From NCBI GenBank assembly GCA_965224815.1, contig CBDDAF010000003.1, positions 1,054,001 to 1,118,000 on the forward strand: a DNA stretch of 64,000 bases, read 5' to 3'. Position numbers and translations under genes: made by a program. Source of the DNA: CAYPEL01 sp036479985 (lineage in GTDB: Bacteria > Pseudomonadota > Gammaproteobacteria > DSM-19610). The notes under the pieces are model-generated. The model saw only the letters and a list, made by a program, of their open reading frames with translations, was not told the DNA's origin and ran no database searches. Shown in pieces: positions 26,771-35,097 of this stretch; position 1 is the first letter of the stretch, and the number at the start of each line of letters is the position of its first letter.

Positions 26771-26919
26771 CTCCCTCTCCCTCCGGGACGCCTACATGGA
26801 TGTAGGTGCTAGAGCAACGCAGGAGCAGTTGCCGAGAGGGTTGGGGAGAGGGGATCAAATAAAAATTCCTTTTATTTTCACCCCCTCTCCCTGTCCCTCC
26901 CCCTGAGGGGGAGGGGACG
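26771..26919. repeat. CCCTCTCC/GGGAGAGG repeat interrupted by a second repeat
   Basis: The same two-hairpin element as at 18896 and 28785, but the loop of the first hairpin (CTCCGGGA|GAGGG) is split by about 45 bp containing the CTACATGGATGTAG palindrome and GCTAGAGCAACGCAGGAGCA. The second hairpin (CCCTGTCCCTCCCCCTGAGG) is intact. Confidence 0.75.
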
Positions 26920-27027
26920 TATTGTTCTTCGTGCGTATTACTTAAACAGCCTACAACTTTAATAATTTTAACCAACAAATTCACAGGGCAGCAGAAAAAC
27001 TATAGTTAATAACTTACCACTATCTCG

Positions 27028-28755
27028 TCAGTGCAAATCCGGTTTCTTATGCACATCAACAACCTCATTTTGATCAAACATATCCTTAACCCGGCAATCC
27101 TCACACATCTCCAGCCTACGCTTTGCCTGCTCCGTTTGAAACATCCAGTGATCGCTCAGCTTTTTATGCATATTTTTTATGACACTCTCGCTGGCGAATG
27201 GCACACCGCACACCACACAATGAAACGGTTGCTCCTCGTTTAAAGTACGCCGACTTTGACGTGCATCCGCATCGAAAACAAACCTCGGCGACAGATGGAT
27301 GGCATTTTCCGGACAAGCTATATCACATAAGCCACACTGGACACACTTCGATTCAATGAAAGACAACTGAGGCTTATCATCGCTCGCTTCAAGTGCTCCG
27401 GACGGACATACCGACACACAGGCCATGCACAATGTGCAAGCTGTCTGATTAACCTGAATTTCACCAAACGGTGCACCTTCCGGAAGTTCGATCACCGAAT
27501 TTGTAGTCGATGCCTGTTGATACAGGTGATCCAGCGAAAGAAATAGTGTCGTGCGCTTTTCATCAAAGGCGGCAAAAGTTGCAGGCTCCAATGCAGGAAA
27601 CGGTACGAGTCCAGCCAATTTTGAAACCAGTTGATTTGCGCCATCTGGCTCAATCAACATTAGCTGATCTGCCGTGTAATCCATCCCTTTCAACAAGGCC
27701 ACGCCATAATGTAATTGAGTTTGCAACGCGCTGCGCGTCAAAGCTGTGGTTGTTTTTGTGGTCAGTATAACCACGTACTGCGCGCCATACGCTAATGCCG
27801 TGATATACGTATCAATACCAATAGCACCGATTTCTTCAATTTCAATCGGAATAACATATTCAGGCAGGTTGTCAGTAAGAGAGGTAAGTTGTTTTCGCCC
27901 TGCTTCACCGTCATGGAACACGATAACCGGACTATTGCCACCCTGCTCCCGGTAAACGTTAAGTATCTGACGAACATACTCAAGCAAATCGTTTACCAGT
28001 GGGTAAGCGTAACTCATTGCCCCCGATGGACAGACCGTAGCGCAAGTACCCAGGCCCTGGCACAGGTGAGGATTCACTTCGATTGAATCGCCCAGCGATG
28101 TGATAGCAAGCGTACTGCATGACTTAATACAACGCGTACAACCGGTCAGCCCACTGTTTCCATGTGCACAAATATCAGGGTTGAAATTAAAATATTTTGG
28201 CTTCTGAAATTCCCCGACCATATCAGGAATCTGCACAAGCGCATCAGACAGTGCATCGCTGTCCCAGCCCGGCGCGAAGTAACCTGGTGGCAGGGTGTGA
28301 TTTTTCAATACCGGTGTCGTACCCAGATCCAGAACAATATCAAAATAGTCCTGCCCGGTGCCTGCCAGATTTGCAATGTTCTTCGACATTCCGTTTTCAT
28401 TTACGCTGACTTGAAACTGGCCAAGGTATCCAGACACCTTTGCCACCGGCCCGTGCAGATGCATGATGCCATTCTGATGCGCTGGCTCGACTTTTCTACC
28501 GTACACCGGTGTATACACAACCACTTCTAGTTCATCCTGCCTGGCTAGCGTCTGCGCTACTGGCAATGCACGTTCAACATCTCCAATAACTAATACATAA
28601 CCAGCCGATAAGTAAGATACAAGCGAAGTAGGCGTCTGCTTTGTTGATGTTGCCGCAGAAAAAGCAGCGCGCCGCGCCTGCCCGTCAGCTGTTTGAACAG
28701 GGAGCGACTCAAGCCACTGATCATCTATGTCAGAAATATTGGTTTCAATACTCAT
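27028..28755 (-). CDS. Polyferredoxin-like 4Fe-4S protein of the formate dehydrogenase locus
   Basis: 575 residues. An N-terminal nucleotide-fold-like region (LVSYLSAGYVLVIGDVERALPVAQTLAR) is followed by ferredoxin groups CTRCIKSC and CATVCPSGA, a central alpha/beta region (SPVIVFHDGEAGRKQLTSL ... AYGAQYVVILTTKT) resembling the HdrA/MvhD-type segment, a second ferredoxin pair CTLCMACVSVCPSGA and CVQCGLCDIACPENA, and a C-terminal possible zinc site (CVVCGVP ... CEDC). A cytoplasmic electron-transfer or maturation partner is likely; homologues occur in formate dehydrogenase clusters of this type. No signal peptide. Confidence 0.8.
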   Translation of the reverse strand: MSIETNISDIDDQWLESLPVQTADGQARRAAFSAATSTKQTPTSLVSYLSAGYVLVIGDVERALPVAQTLARQDELEVVVYTPVYGRKVEPAHQNGIMHLHGPVAKVSGYLGQFQVSVNENGMSKNIANLAGTGQDYFDIVLDLGTTPVLKNHTLPPGYFAPGWDSDALSDALVQIPDMVGEFQKPKYFNFNPDICAHGNSGLTGCTRCIKSCSTLAITSLGDSIEVNPHLCQGLGTCATVCPSGAMSYAYPLVNDLLEYVRQILNVYREQGGNSPVIVFHDGEAGRKQLTSLTDNLPEYVIPIEIEEIGAIGIDTYITALAYGAQYVVILTTKTTTALTRSALQTQLHYGVALLKGMDYTADQLMLIEPDGANQLVSKLAGLVPFPALEPATFAAFDEKRTTLFLSLDHLYQQASTTNSVIELPEGAPFGEIQVNQTACTLCMACVSVCPSGALEASDDKPQLSFIESKCVQCGLCDIACPENAIHLSPRFVFDADARQSRRTLNEEQPFHCVVCGVPFASESVIKNMHKKLSDHWMFQTEQAKRRLEMCEDCRVKDMFDQNEVVDVHKKPDLH

Positions 28756-28784
28756 AACTTAATAGCTTACTACCACCGCACAAG

Positions 28785-28886
28785 CCCCCTCTCCCTCCGG
28801 GAGAGGGTTGGGGAGAGGGGATAAGATAAAAGGCATTTTTATTAGATTCCCTCTCCCTGTCCCTCCCCCTTCGGGAGAGGGGACGG
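28785..28886. repeat. Two-hairpin CCCTCTCC/GGGAGAGG repeat
   Basis: CCCCCTCTCCCTCCGGGAGA, GGGTTGGGGAGAGGGGATAA, an AT-rich spacer, then CCCTCTCCCTGTCCCTCCCC and CTTCGGGAGAGGGGACGG. Same order and spacing as at 18896. Confidence 0.8.
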
Positions 28887-28938
28887 TCTTTTCGATGAAA
28901 CGATAAATATCCATTTCTGGCTGCAATAACAATTTACA

Positions 28939-29077
28939 GAACCTTTGATAAATTAGTGAAAATCTGTAGGAGCGGCTTTAGCCGCGATGGGACTGTGGTG
29001 ACCTTCGCGGCTAAAGCCGCTCCTACAGAATTTGCATGCTTCTCTATGACAAAATTCACGAATTATTCAGAGGTTCC
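28939..29077. repeat. MITE-like element upstream of the polyferredoxin gene
   Basis: Termini GAACCTTTGATAAATTAGTG and AATTATTCAGAGGTTCC; core 28964-29028; right interior GCATGCTTCTCTATGACAAA. Same orientation as the copy at 19122. It separates the DUF3306 gene from the rest of the fdh genes. Confidence 0.82.
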
Positions 29078-29141
29078 TTAGAATTATACTTTTAAAAACA
29101 TAACTGAATTTAACTGGACAGCAATATATCCATAATAACTA

Positions 29142-29699
29142 TTACACCGAATCTCCCGATGCTTCAGCATTAACATCACCATCCCGTTGAACATAATCCG
29201 CTGTATCAATTACACGCTCCTTATTATCTGTTTCTGATTTCCCAACCTGATTTAGCTGCTTATCTTCATCATCAAGCAAAGCCTGTTTTGCCTTCTCAGC
29301 AGCCCGTTCTATCTGATAGCGCATATCCGCAGTGATAATGTCACCCAACGCCGCAAAATTCCGGTAGTTTTCATCATAGTCATCCAACCCATCGGTGATA
29401 TTAAACTTAGGCAAATGAAAAAGTTTATTAAGCGCAAGCCTGCGCAAATCACCGCTCACCTTAGGCGATAAAAACCCACTGACATCGCTATTTTCATCCA
29501 GGGTTTCAACTGATGGCAGGTCAAGTTCCGCTTCAAGCTCTTCGATGGGAGCTGGACTGGCCGTGTCATAATCACTTAAATCAATAGCCTCTACAGCCTC
29601 GTCACTCTCAGCTAATTTACGCCGTGACCAACGCTCAAAAAGACCCTCATCAGAATTTTGAATCGGATTAGCGTCGTTCAATTTTCGGTCGTCTGTCAA
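29142..29699 (-). CDS. DUF3306 domain protein
   Basis: 185 residues. The TTG at 29699 is chosen because GAGGAGG lies 7 bases upstream and the protein then starts TDDRKLNDANPIQNSD; longer frames read antisense to nothing conserved. The DUF3306 core is visible: EGLFERWSRRK near the start, and FLSPKVSGDLRRLALNKLFHLPKFNITDGLDDYDENYRNFAALGDIITADM. It overlaps the DUF3305 gene by 32 bp. The two DUFs are nearly always paired in formate dehydrogenase loci of proteobacteria, but their function is unknown. Confidence 0.85.
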   Translation of the reverse strand: MTDDRKLNDANPIQNSDEGLFERWSRRKLAESDEAVEAIDLSDYDTASPAPIEELEAELDLPSVETLDENSDVSGFLSPKVSGDLRRLALNKLFHLPKFNITDGLDDYDENYRNFAALGDIITADMRYQIERAAEKAKQALLDDEDKQLNQVGKSETDNKERVIDTADYVQRDGDVNAEASGDSV

Positions 29700-30219
29700 A
29701 AGCTGCCTCCTCTTTCCAGCGCGTTCGTTTACGCTTTTTCTTTTCTTGAGGGATGTAATTTTCAACGACATAGTGTTCCAGCCACTGATAGATTTCAGGC
29801 GGAATGGGGATTGAGAACACCGTATCATCGGACTCCTGATGAGCACCGGCTTCATCGTAGTTCGCTGTCACTGAAAAAGGCACAAGCTCACCGTCTTCAT
29901 CCGCATGGCATATTACAAACAACGATGGAAATTTTCCCATCAGATTGTACCAGTAGCTTTCCGCTCCATCTTTATAAAGCGTAAGGCTGTAACCCTGCCA
30001 CAGATATTGTTCACGCCCCTGTTCAGAATGAATAAGAATTTTTTCATCCACATCTGCAGCAACCTGCTCACCAGCCACAATGCCGACCGCCTTCCACTTT
30101 GGTAATCGCCAGCGGCCATGCTCAACCATTTCCCGCTGCATAATAATGGACACCGGAAATTCTTCCGCAAGCACTCGCACCGTCTTTTGTGAATCCAAAG
30201 TCTGGCCTGATGGTTTCAT
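29668..30219 (-). CDS. DUF3305 domain protein
   Basis: 183 residues if the ATG at 30219 is used; a TTG at 30240 would add seven residues and neither has a strong ribosome-binding site. Conserved family block: FPVSIIMQREMVEHGRWRLPKWKAVGIVAG, then WQGYSLTLYKDGAESYWYNLMGKFPSLFVIC and a very basic tail (QEKKKRKRTRWKEE). First gene of the minus-strand fdh run and divergent from fdhD. Function unknown; association with formate dehydrogenase is by conserved neighbourhood. Confidence 0.82.
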   Translation of the reverse strand: MKPSGQTLDSQKTVRVLAEEFPVSIIMQREMVEHGRWRLPKWKAVGIVAGEQVAADVDEKILIHSEQGREQYLWQGYSLTLYKDGAESYWYNLMGKFPSLFVICHADEDGELVPFSVTANYDEAGAHQESDDTVFSIPIPPEIYQWLEHYVVENYIPQEKKKRKRTRWKEEAAFDRRPKIERR

Positions 30220-30358
30220 GGTATAACTCAGATTAATCAATGGGCATACTCCATTAGCTTAGACTATTATGAGCACTATAGTGACAACTGCTGTAAAAAC
30301 TGTTATTTTCGACTCAGTATTTCTACTTACTCGGTTTACAATTGAGGGAATTCTAAAC

Positions 30359-31246
30359 ATGTCTCGTCAGCCTGATGACAGCGCAATTTATCAACCGCAA
30401 ATGAGTCATGCGGGACTCGCCCCTACCCACCCGGTTAAGGCAGTCGATGAATTCGGCAACACGCGTGATCTACAGGTTGCCGGTGAGTTTCCGCTTACTC
30501 TGAAAGTCGACAATCGCGAAGTTGTAACTTTAATGACACTAGGCACTCATCCAGAAGAATTGGCGCTGGGTTACCTGCGAAACCAGCGTTTGATCGAAGA
30601 CATCAAAGACATCAAGTCAGTCAATGTAAATTGGGATCGCGAACTCGTGTTGATTGAAACTCATCACGGCAAAGGCATTATTGACTGGGAAGAAAAACTT
30701 TCCAAACGCACGGTGACAACCGGTTGCGGTCAAGGCACGGTGTTCAGTTGCACGCTCGACAAATTATATGACGTGCAGCTACCTACACTCACAATGCGTC
30801 AATCGACAATCTATGCCCTGCTGAAAAGTATTAGCCAACACAACGAGATCTACAAACAGGCAGGAGCCGTACATGGTTGTGGCTTGTGCAAAGACACCAC
30901 GGTACTAACCTTTGTTGAAGACGTTGGACGTCACAATGCAGCGGATGCAATCGCAGGACGGATGTGGCTAGATCAAATCAACGGTGGTGACAAAATCTTC
31001 TATACCACAGGCAGACTAACTTCAGAGATTGTGATGAAAGCTGCACACATGGGCATCCCTGTCCTGCTATCTCGTTCTGGTGTTACCCACATGGGCCGGG
31101 AGCTGGCCAACGAACTGGGCATCACCATGATTGCACGCGCCAAGGGCAAACATTTTCTGGTCTACAATGGCGCAGAGGATGTTGTATTTGACGCATGCCC
31201 GCCGCCTCATCCCACTACCGTTCAACGGGATTCTGGTTCTAGTTAA
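30359..31246 (+). CDS. fdhD: Formate dehydrogenase accessory sulfurtransferase FdhD
   Basis: 295 residues from the ATG at 30359 (TGAGGG upstream); an in-frame ATG at 30269 would add 30 residues that do not look like FdhD. Key segments: EFPLTLKVDNREVVTLMTLGTHPEELALGYL, RTVTTGCGQGTVF, GAVHGCGLC, FVEDVGRHNAADAIAG and TTGRLTSEIVMKAAHMGIPVLLSRSG. FdhD moves sulfur from IscS to the Mo/W cofactor, which formate dehydrogenase requires. The usual sulfur-carrying C-x-x-C loop appears here as CGQG with only the first Cys, a variant seen in this branch of the family as far as I recall. Divergent from the DUF3305 gene. Confidence 0.93.
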   Translation: MSRQPDDSAIYQPQMSHAGLAPTHPVKAVDEFGNTRDLQVAGEFPLTLKVDNREVVTLMTLGTHPEELALGYLRNQRLIEDIKDIKSVNVNWDRELVLIETHHGKGIIDWEEKLSKRTVTTGCGQGTVFSCTLDKLYDVQLPTLTMRQSTIYALLKSISQHNEIYKQAGAVHGCGLCKDTTVLTFVEDVGRHNAADAIAGRMWLDQINGGDKIFYTTGRLTSEIVMKAAHMGIPVLLSRSGVTHMGRELANELGITMIARAKGKHFLVYNGAEDVVFDACPPPHPTTVQRDSGSS

Positions 31247-31341
31247 CCTATATAGCTCAGCACTGCTTTAACTAGTTGGGGATTTCAGAATATCGTGCTG
31301 CCATTACTCAAACTTTCTTTGATGATTAACGAGTCTAACTT

Positions 31342-32091
31342 TTATTTTATCCACAACCTGACACTCAAAGGCCATTTTACTGACAAAACCTTTTCAGGCT
31401 CTCCCCATATATCAGCGATTTTATTATGCAATTCTTCAACCGGATTAACGCCAACCACCTGCTGATATTTCTTAGTAGCAGACCATGTACATAAATATCC
31501 AATTAACTGAAAAAGATTCCACTCCGTTGTCATAGTAAACGCTGGCGCTTCCATTTCTTTAAAAGGTAGCTGAACACGTTTATATCCATTCTCAACTATT
31601 ATTCTTTCTTTAGGCCAATACCCATCAAGGACGGTGCTATACAGATAATTAATTACTTCATCGACATCCTCTTGCACTGATAGCAGATTGTAAGTCCATA
31701 TTGATATAATACCTTTATCCTTTAATACGCGATTTGCTTCTTTTGAAAACTCCTCACTATTAAACCAATGAAATGCTTGCGCCACGGCAATCAGATCAAT
31801 TGAATTTGTTTCAATATTGCTGTCTTCAGCTGTTGCAATCTGATAGGTAATGCCTCGCTTCCTTTCAGCATTTTTAATTTGTGTTTTGCTTGCATCAGTG
31901 GCAATAACTTTTGAGAAATAATCAGCCAGCGCCACCGCTGATTGCCCGGTTCCTGTAGCACAATCCCATGCTGTTTGATGTTGATTAGAAACTGAAGCCA
32001 GATAAGAAAATAATTCTGGAGGATACTTAGGTCTGAATTTACTATATTCTGTCGAATCTTCAGAAAAGTAATCTTTGAATTTAACTGTCAC
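31342..32091 (-). CDS. SAM-dependent methyltransferase
   Basis: 249 residues. Class I fold: FRPKYPPELFSYLASVSN lead-in, motif I AWDCATGTGQSAVALADYF, motif II ATDASKTQIKNAE, motif IV IDLIAVAQAFHWFNSEEFSKEANRVLK. The H-W-F after motif IV is typical of the Trm9/UbiE-like small-molecule methyltransferases that act on unknown substrates. AT-rich like its right-hand neighbours. Confidence 0.85.
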   Translation of the reverse strand: MTVKFKDYFSEDSTEYSKFRPKYPPELFSYLASVSNQHQTAWDCATGTGQSAVALADYFSKVIATDASKTQIKNAERKRGITYQIATAEDSNIETNSIDLIAVAQAFHWFNSEEFSKEANRVLKDKGIISIWTYNLLSVQEDVDEVINYLYSTVLDGYWPKERIIVENGYKRVQLPFKEMEAPAFTMTTEWNLFQLIGYLCTWSATKKYQQVVGVNPVEELHNKIADIWGEPEKVLSVKWPLSVRLWIK

Positions 32092-32139
32092 TGCAACCTC
32101 TAATCCAGAGCAGGCAATGTATAACGATTCGCAATTAAA

Positions 32140-32667
32140 TCACTCCGATGGCCAGGGTCTTTGGCTTTCAGCTTCGATCCATGCAGAAACCCAGCCAGGC
32201 ATATCGGCATACGACTCGCCACCACCATATTTTTTGACAACTTCAGTGGCTGGCACCAATCCTTGTTTTGATGTGGCACATACTTTCATTAAAGCAGAAG
32301 AACATATTTTGTTTTTTATATGTGTTTCCTGCAAGAAATATAACCATCTACCATCATGGCAAACAAGCTGCGTGGTTAGTGTGAATTTATGTAAAAGTGG
32401 AATTCTTCTACGATACCGAATGCTTGCGCCACCGACGGCGACTCCCCAGTTATTTTGTTTCATTAAACTAACGAAACCAACTCGATAAGAGTAATCCCAT
32501 CTCCCCAGTTCCATATAATTTAAATAACGTGCATTGTTCAACTCCATAAACATATCTACATCGGTAAACCCGGCTCTGCATTCCAATACGCTTTTGTCTT
32601 CCAGGTTTAATTTTGAACGATATTTCGCCTTTAATAGAGTTGCGGCTAATTTAAGAAATGGATACAT
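32140..32667 (-). CDS. Hot-dog fold thioesterase-like protein
   Basis: 175 residues. TDVDMFMELNNARYLNYMELGRWDY is the 4HBT signature in which an Asp/Glu sits near the active site; SIRYRRRIPLLHKFTLTTQLVCHDGRWLYFLQE gives the beta-strand core. Related to the THEM6/YbgC-like acyl-CoA thioesterases. No partner gene is apparent. Confidence 0.8.
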   Translation of the reverse strand: MYPFLKLAATLLKAKYRSKLNLEDKSVLECRAGFTDVDMFMELNNARYLNYMELGRWDYSYRVGFVSLMKQNNWGVAVGGASIRYRRRIPLLHKFTLTTQLVCHDGRWLYFLQETHIKNKICSSALMKVCATSKQGLVPATEVVKKYGGGESYADMPGWVSAWIEAESQRPWPSE

Positions 32668-32754
32668 GTGATTTATTTATTTTACAATTAATCCTGGAGC
32701 CTAACAGATCTGCTCACTAGGTGTGTTTACACCCATAAATACGAACTATATTTG

Positions 32755-33021
32755 TTACCTTAACTGACTATCTTTACTCCCGCGTCGATTGATGCCACCA
32801 GAAGTAGACTGTTGATTTTCCTGATTCGATTGACAGGTGACACATAAACGAATTCCAGGAAGTGCTTTTCGGCGAGCCTCTGGAATTTCAGCATCGCATT
32901 CTTCACACTGCATCAAACTCTCGCCAGAACTCAATCGATCCCTAGCTAACTTTACGGCGTCTTCCACACTAGCGTCTATTTGATCTTGCACTGCGCCATC
33001 TCGCGCCCAACCACTGGCCAT
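32755..33021 (-). CDS. DksA/TraR-type C4 zinc-finger protein
   Basis: 88 residues. Contains the C-x2-C-x17-C-x2-C finger (CEECDAEIPEARRKALPGIRLCVTC) and an N-terminal helix (QDQIDASVEDAVKLARDRL). It matches short DksA relatives such as YbiI rather than full-length DksA because the coiled-coil is missing. May bind the RNA polymerase secondary channel; unproven. Confidence 0.85.
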   Translation of the reverse strand: MASGWARDGAVQDQIDASVEDAVKLARDRLSSGESLMQCEECDAEIPEARRKALPGIRLCVTCQSNQENQQSTSGGINRRGSKDSQLR

Positions 33022-33254
33022 ATATCACCCCAAAACAAATTTATATCATCTAACTGTCATTTGCACTTTACATCTGAGTCTAGCCGTACGAACTAGAGAT
33101 TCATCGCGAAGCTCCATACTTACCAACATCGGACTCGGATGACTCATTCACGTACTCAGTAATTGTAGTTGAATCAGAGCAGATATCGAGCGAGCCCTTG
33201 TATTGCATATTCGCCGGGTTTGACCTCACCAAATCAACACCACCTTCAGAGAAG

Positions 33255-33305
33255 AAAGGGGTCGGTGACAAATGATAATGATTGCGTTTTGTCACCGACC
33301 CCTTT
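33255..33305. repeat. GGGGTC-type inverted repeat
   Basis: AAAGGGGTCGGTGACAAA pairs with TTTTGTCACCGACCCCTTT around a 15-base loop, followed by a T run. It lies in a 385-bp gap that has no recognised gene. A similar GGGGTC palindrome is at 47621; such sequences are often REP-type elements mobilised by Y1 transposases. It could also terminate transcription. Confidence 0.75.
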
Positions 33306-33406
33306 TTTTCATAGTAACCAGCTTTCAATCTATACGGATACAGATTACCTCAACTCCAAAAATATATTTATAATCATGTATTAGCTACGTAATTTTATGT
33401 GTTTCC

Positions 33407-33949
33407 TTACCCTTGAAATGCATCCTTACCCGCCAAATACTCAATCTCCTCAACGGTGCTTGCCCTCCCCAATATCTGATTCCGATGCGGGAAGCGCCCG
33501 AACTTCCTTACAATGTCTCGATGATGCTTCGCAAACTCAAGATTCCCCTTAAGACCATTTTCACGATATAACTCTACTGCCAAATCTTGGTCTTCCATCT
33601 TCTCGCTATGCATAAATGGCATAAATAAAAACGCCAAATGATCTTTATCCAATTCAGGCACGAAATTATTACCTATTGCAGCTCTAGCAACTTCAATAGC
33701 ATTACTCTCGGTTTGAAAGCTCTTAACTTCACCCCGAAACATATTGAGTGGTAATTGATCAAATATTAGTATCAGCGCTAAGCTACCTAGCGCTTTGTTT
33801 TGCCACCCATCTAGCGCTCCTTCCACCGCACGCTCCCAAACCGTTTCAAATCTATCTCGGATTTCCACATCCAACTCCGGGGTCGATGAAAACCAATGCT
33901 CTCTGACCTGATCGGAGTACCAATATTCAATGACGCCTTGATAGTTCAT
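33407..33949 (-). CDS. DUF924 family protein
   Basis: 180 residues. Opening IEYWYSDQVREHWFSSTPELD and the core ALGSLALILIFDQLPLNMFRG, FLFMPFMHSEKMEDQDLAVELY and FGRFPHRNQILGR are diagnostic of DUF924. It is helical and TPR-like; function unknown. It begins 22 bp from an attC site (33971-34027), so it is probably the last recognisable cassette of the integron, though no intact attC was found on its far side. Confidence 0.88.
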   Translation of the reverse strand: MNYQGVIEYWYSDQVREHWFSSTPELDVEIRDRFETVWERAVEGALDGWQNKALGSLALILIFDQLPLNMFRGEVKSFQTESNAIEVARAAIGNNFVPELDKDHLAFLFMPFMHSEKMEDQDLAVELYRENGLKGNLEFAKHHRDIVRKFGRFPHRNQILGRASTVEEIEYLAGKDAFQG

Positions 33950-33970
33950 TTATTGCCTAGTTGTAAAAAT

Positions 33971-34027
33971 ACATAACGTACTGCTCAAGCGCGCGGTTAA
34001 TATGTCGCTTGGGGCCGCTAGTTAGGC
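33971..34027. other. attC recombination site (A)
   Basis: Outer cores ACATAAC (33971-33977) and GTTAGGC (34021-34027). Inner arms CAAGCG and CGCTTG pair. 57 bp. Lies between two minus-strand genes. Confidence 0.8.
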
Positions 34028-34477
34028 AAATAAATATCGCCACGAATAAAACCAGAGAGCGAGTACTGTAATGTTGAATGCACATAATGCATGTACTTGC
34101 CATTTTGGCCAAAAGTTAACATTTTTTAAATCCTCTTTGCTTTTCTGCTTTACTTCTTCATACATCTCTGGATTATTTTCTCTCAATGAAAGTGAACCCA
34201 GGGCCGCCACCAGATTTATAGTTGCTACCAATAGATAAAGTATGCCTAAGATCAACCAAAAGTATTTGAAGTCAGCAAAATAGTACGCTCCAAAATACGG
34301 GATCACAGATAAAAATATTCGTAAACTAGAATTAATTAATCTTTTTTCTTTAGTCAGAGCGTCGCGTCTTATTTTTATTTTCTGCCTTACTTCCTCGCTT
34401 TGCCCAGTAAAATAAAAATATATCCCCTTCATCACAGGGTATAGGAACATAACAAATAATATGTAATCCCATCGCAT
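34022..34477 (-). CDS. Cassette: membrane protein of unknown function
   Basis: 151 residues with about four membrane helices (LFVMFLYPVMKGIYFYF, SLRIFLSVIPYFGAYYFA, FWLILGILYLLVATINLVAAL, WQVHALCAFNITVLALWFYS). Not recognised. The stop falls within the attC A core and the start lies 16 bp inside the attC B core, so the cassette carries just this gene. AT-rich. Confidence 0.75.
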   Translation of the reverse strand: MRWDYILFVMFLYPVMKGIYFYFTGQSEEVRQKIKIRRDALTKEKRLINSSLRIFLSVIPYFGAYYFADFKYFWLILGILYLLVATINLVAALGSLSLRENNPEMYEEVKQKSKEDLKNVNFWPKWQVHALCAFNITVLALWFYSWRYLFA

Positions 34478-34492
34478 AGTTGATTTACACTA

Positions 34493-34565
34493 GTCTAACG
34501 TTTGAATTGTGGGGATTTCACGAAGCGGAGCGTAGTGAAATTCCCGCACCAACGATTTGTTAGGT
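34493..34565. other. attC recombination site (B)
   Basis: Cores GTCTAAC (34493-34499) and GTTAGGT (34559-34565). Inner arms GTGGGGATTTCAC and GTGAAATTCCCGCAC pair with one unpaired base, the extrahelical base expected in attC. 73 bp. Confidence 0.88.
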
Positions 34566-34571
34566 GTGAAT

Positions 34572-35015
34572 TCATTTAATTGGCATGCCATTAACAACAG
34601 CACCCTTTATATAAGTGATTTTTCCATTACCAGAAACATGTGAGGCAATGCCACTTATGATTGTACTGCCTGAGTTAGCAACAACAGAAGATGCCGTACC
34701 TTCGATTTCAACGGTGCCGCCATTGTTGGTTATCGTTCCATCTGATGTTCCTGTGACAACTAGTTTGCCATTTTTAGCTACGCTAATATTTCCATTGTTC
34801 ATGCCAGAAAGAAATAATGTGCCTCCAGGTAGTATTTGTGCACCATCAATAATTTCTGATATAGATTTATATGACGCTACTTTGAGAAATCCATTTGTAC
34901 CTTTGTTTATAGTGACGCCACCACAGTCACCATATGCTTCACCACTAACAATATTGCATGCTGCAAAAGAATTAAGAGAAAATAACAATAAAACTGTTGG
35001 TGCTATGCATTTCAT
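34572..35015 (-). CDS. Cassette: small exported beta-repeat protein
   Basis: 147 residues from the ATG at 35015, which begins a clear signal peptide (KCIAPTVLLLFSLNSFAA). The mature part is a run of short Gly/Asn/Val strands (GGTLFLSGMNNGNISVAKNG, KLVVTGTSDGTITNNGGTVE, ASSVVANSGSTIISGIASHV), suggesting a beta-solenoid. Two Cys near the N-terminus may form a disulfide. The start lies only 8 bases from the att core with no ribosome-binding site, so it may be translated leaderless or from the GTG inside the core (35024). Confidence 0.75.
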   Translation of the reverse strand: MKCIAPTVLLLFSLNSFAACNIVSGEAYGDCGGVTINKGTNGFLKVASYKSISEIIDGAQILPGGTLFLSGMNNGNISVAKNGKLVVTGTSDGTITNNGGTVEIEGTASSVVANSGSTIISGIASHVSGNGKITYIKGAVVNGMPIK

Positions 35016-35022
35016 TTTTAAC

Positions 35023-35094
35023 ACCTAACGACCAAGCTGTGCGGTGCGAACGAAGCACAGCGTAGTTTGCGTCCGAACGAGCGCATTGTTAGGC
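35023..35094. other. attC recombination site (C)
   Basis: Cores ACCTAAC (35023-35029) and GTTAGGC (35088-35094). Inner CTGTGC / GCACAG pair. 72 bp. The left core is the reverse complement of GTTAGGT at the far end of the same cassette (attC B), as expected for an excised cassette circle. Confidence 0.88.
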
Positions 35095-35097
35095 ATT

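Noticed and set aside
29700..29855. Longer N-terminus for the DUF3306 protein
   Set aside because: The extra frame overlaps the DUF3305 gene in another phase, while a strong GAGGAGG precedes the TTG at 29699.
33022..33060. TCTAAC near the DksA-like gene as an attC core
   Set aside because: No matching GTTAGA and no palindromic arms within 150 bp.
33340..33406. A seventh attC site beyond the DUF924 gene
   Set aside because: TTTATGT (33394) resembles the expected GTTATGT core, but no pairing arms or left core could be found. It may be a decayed site.
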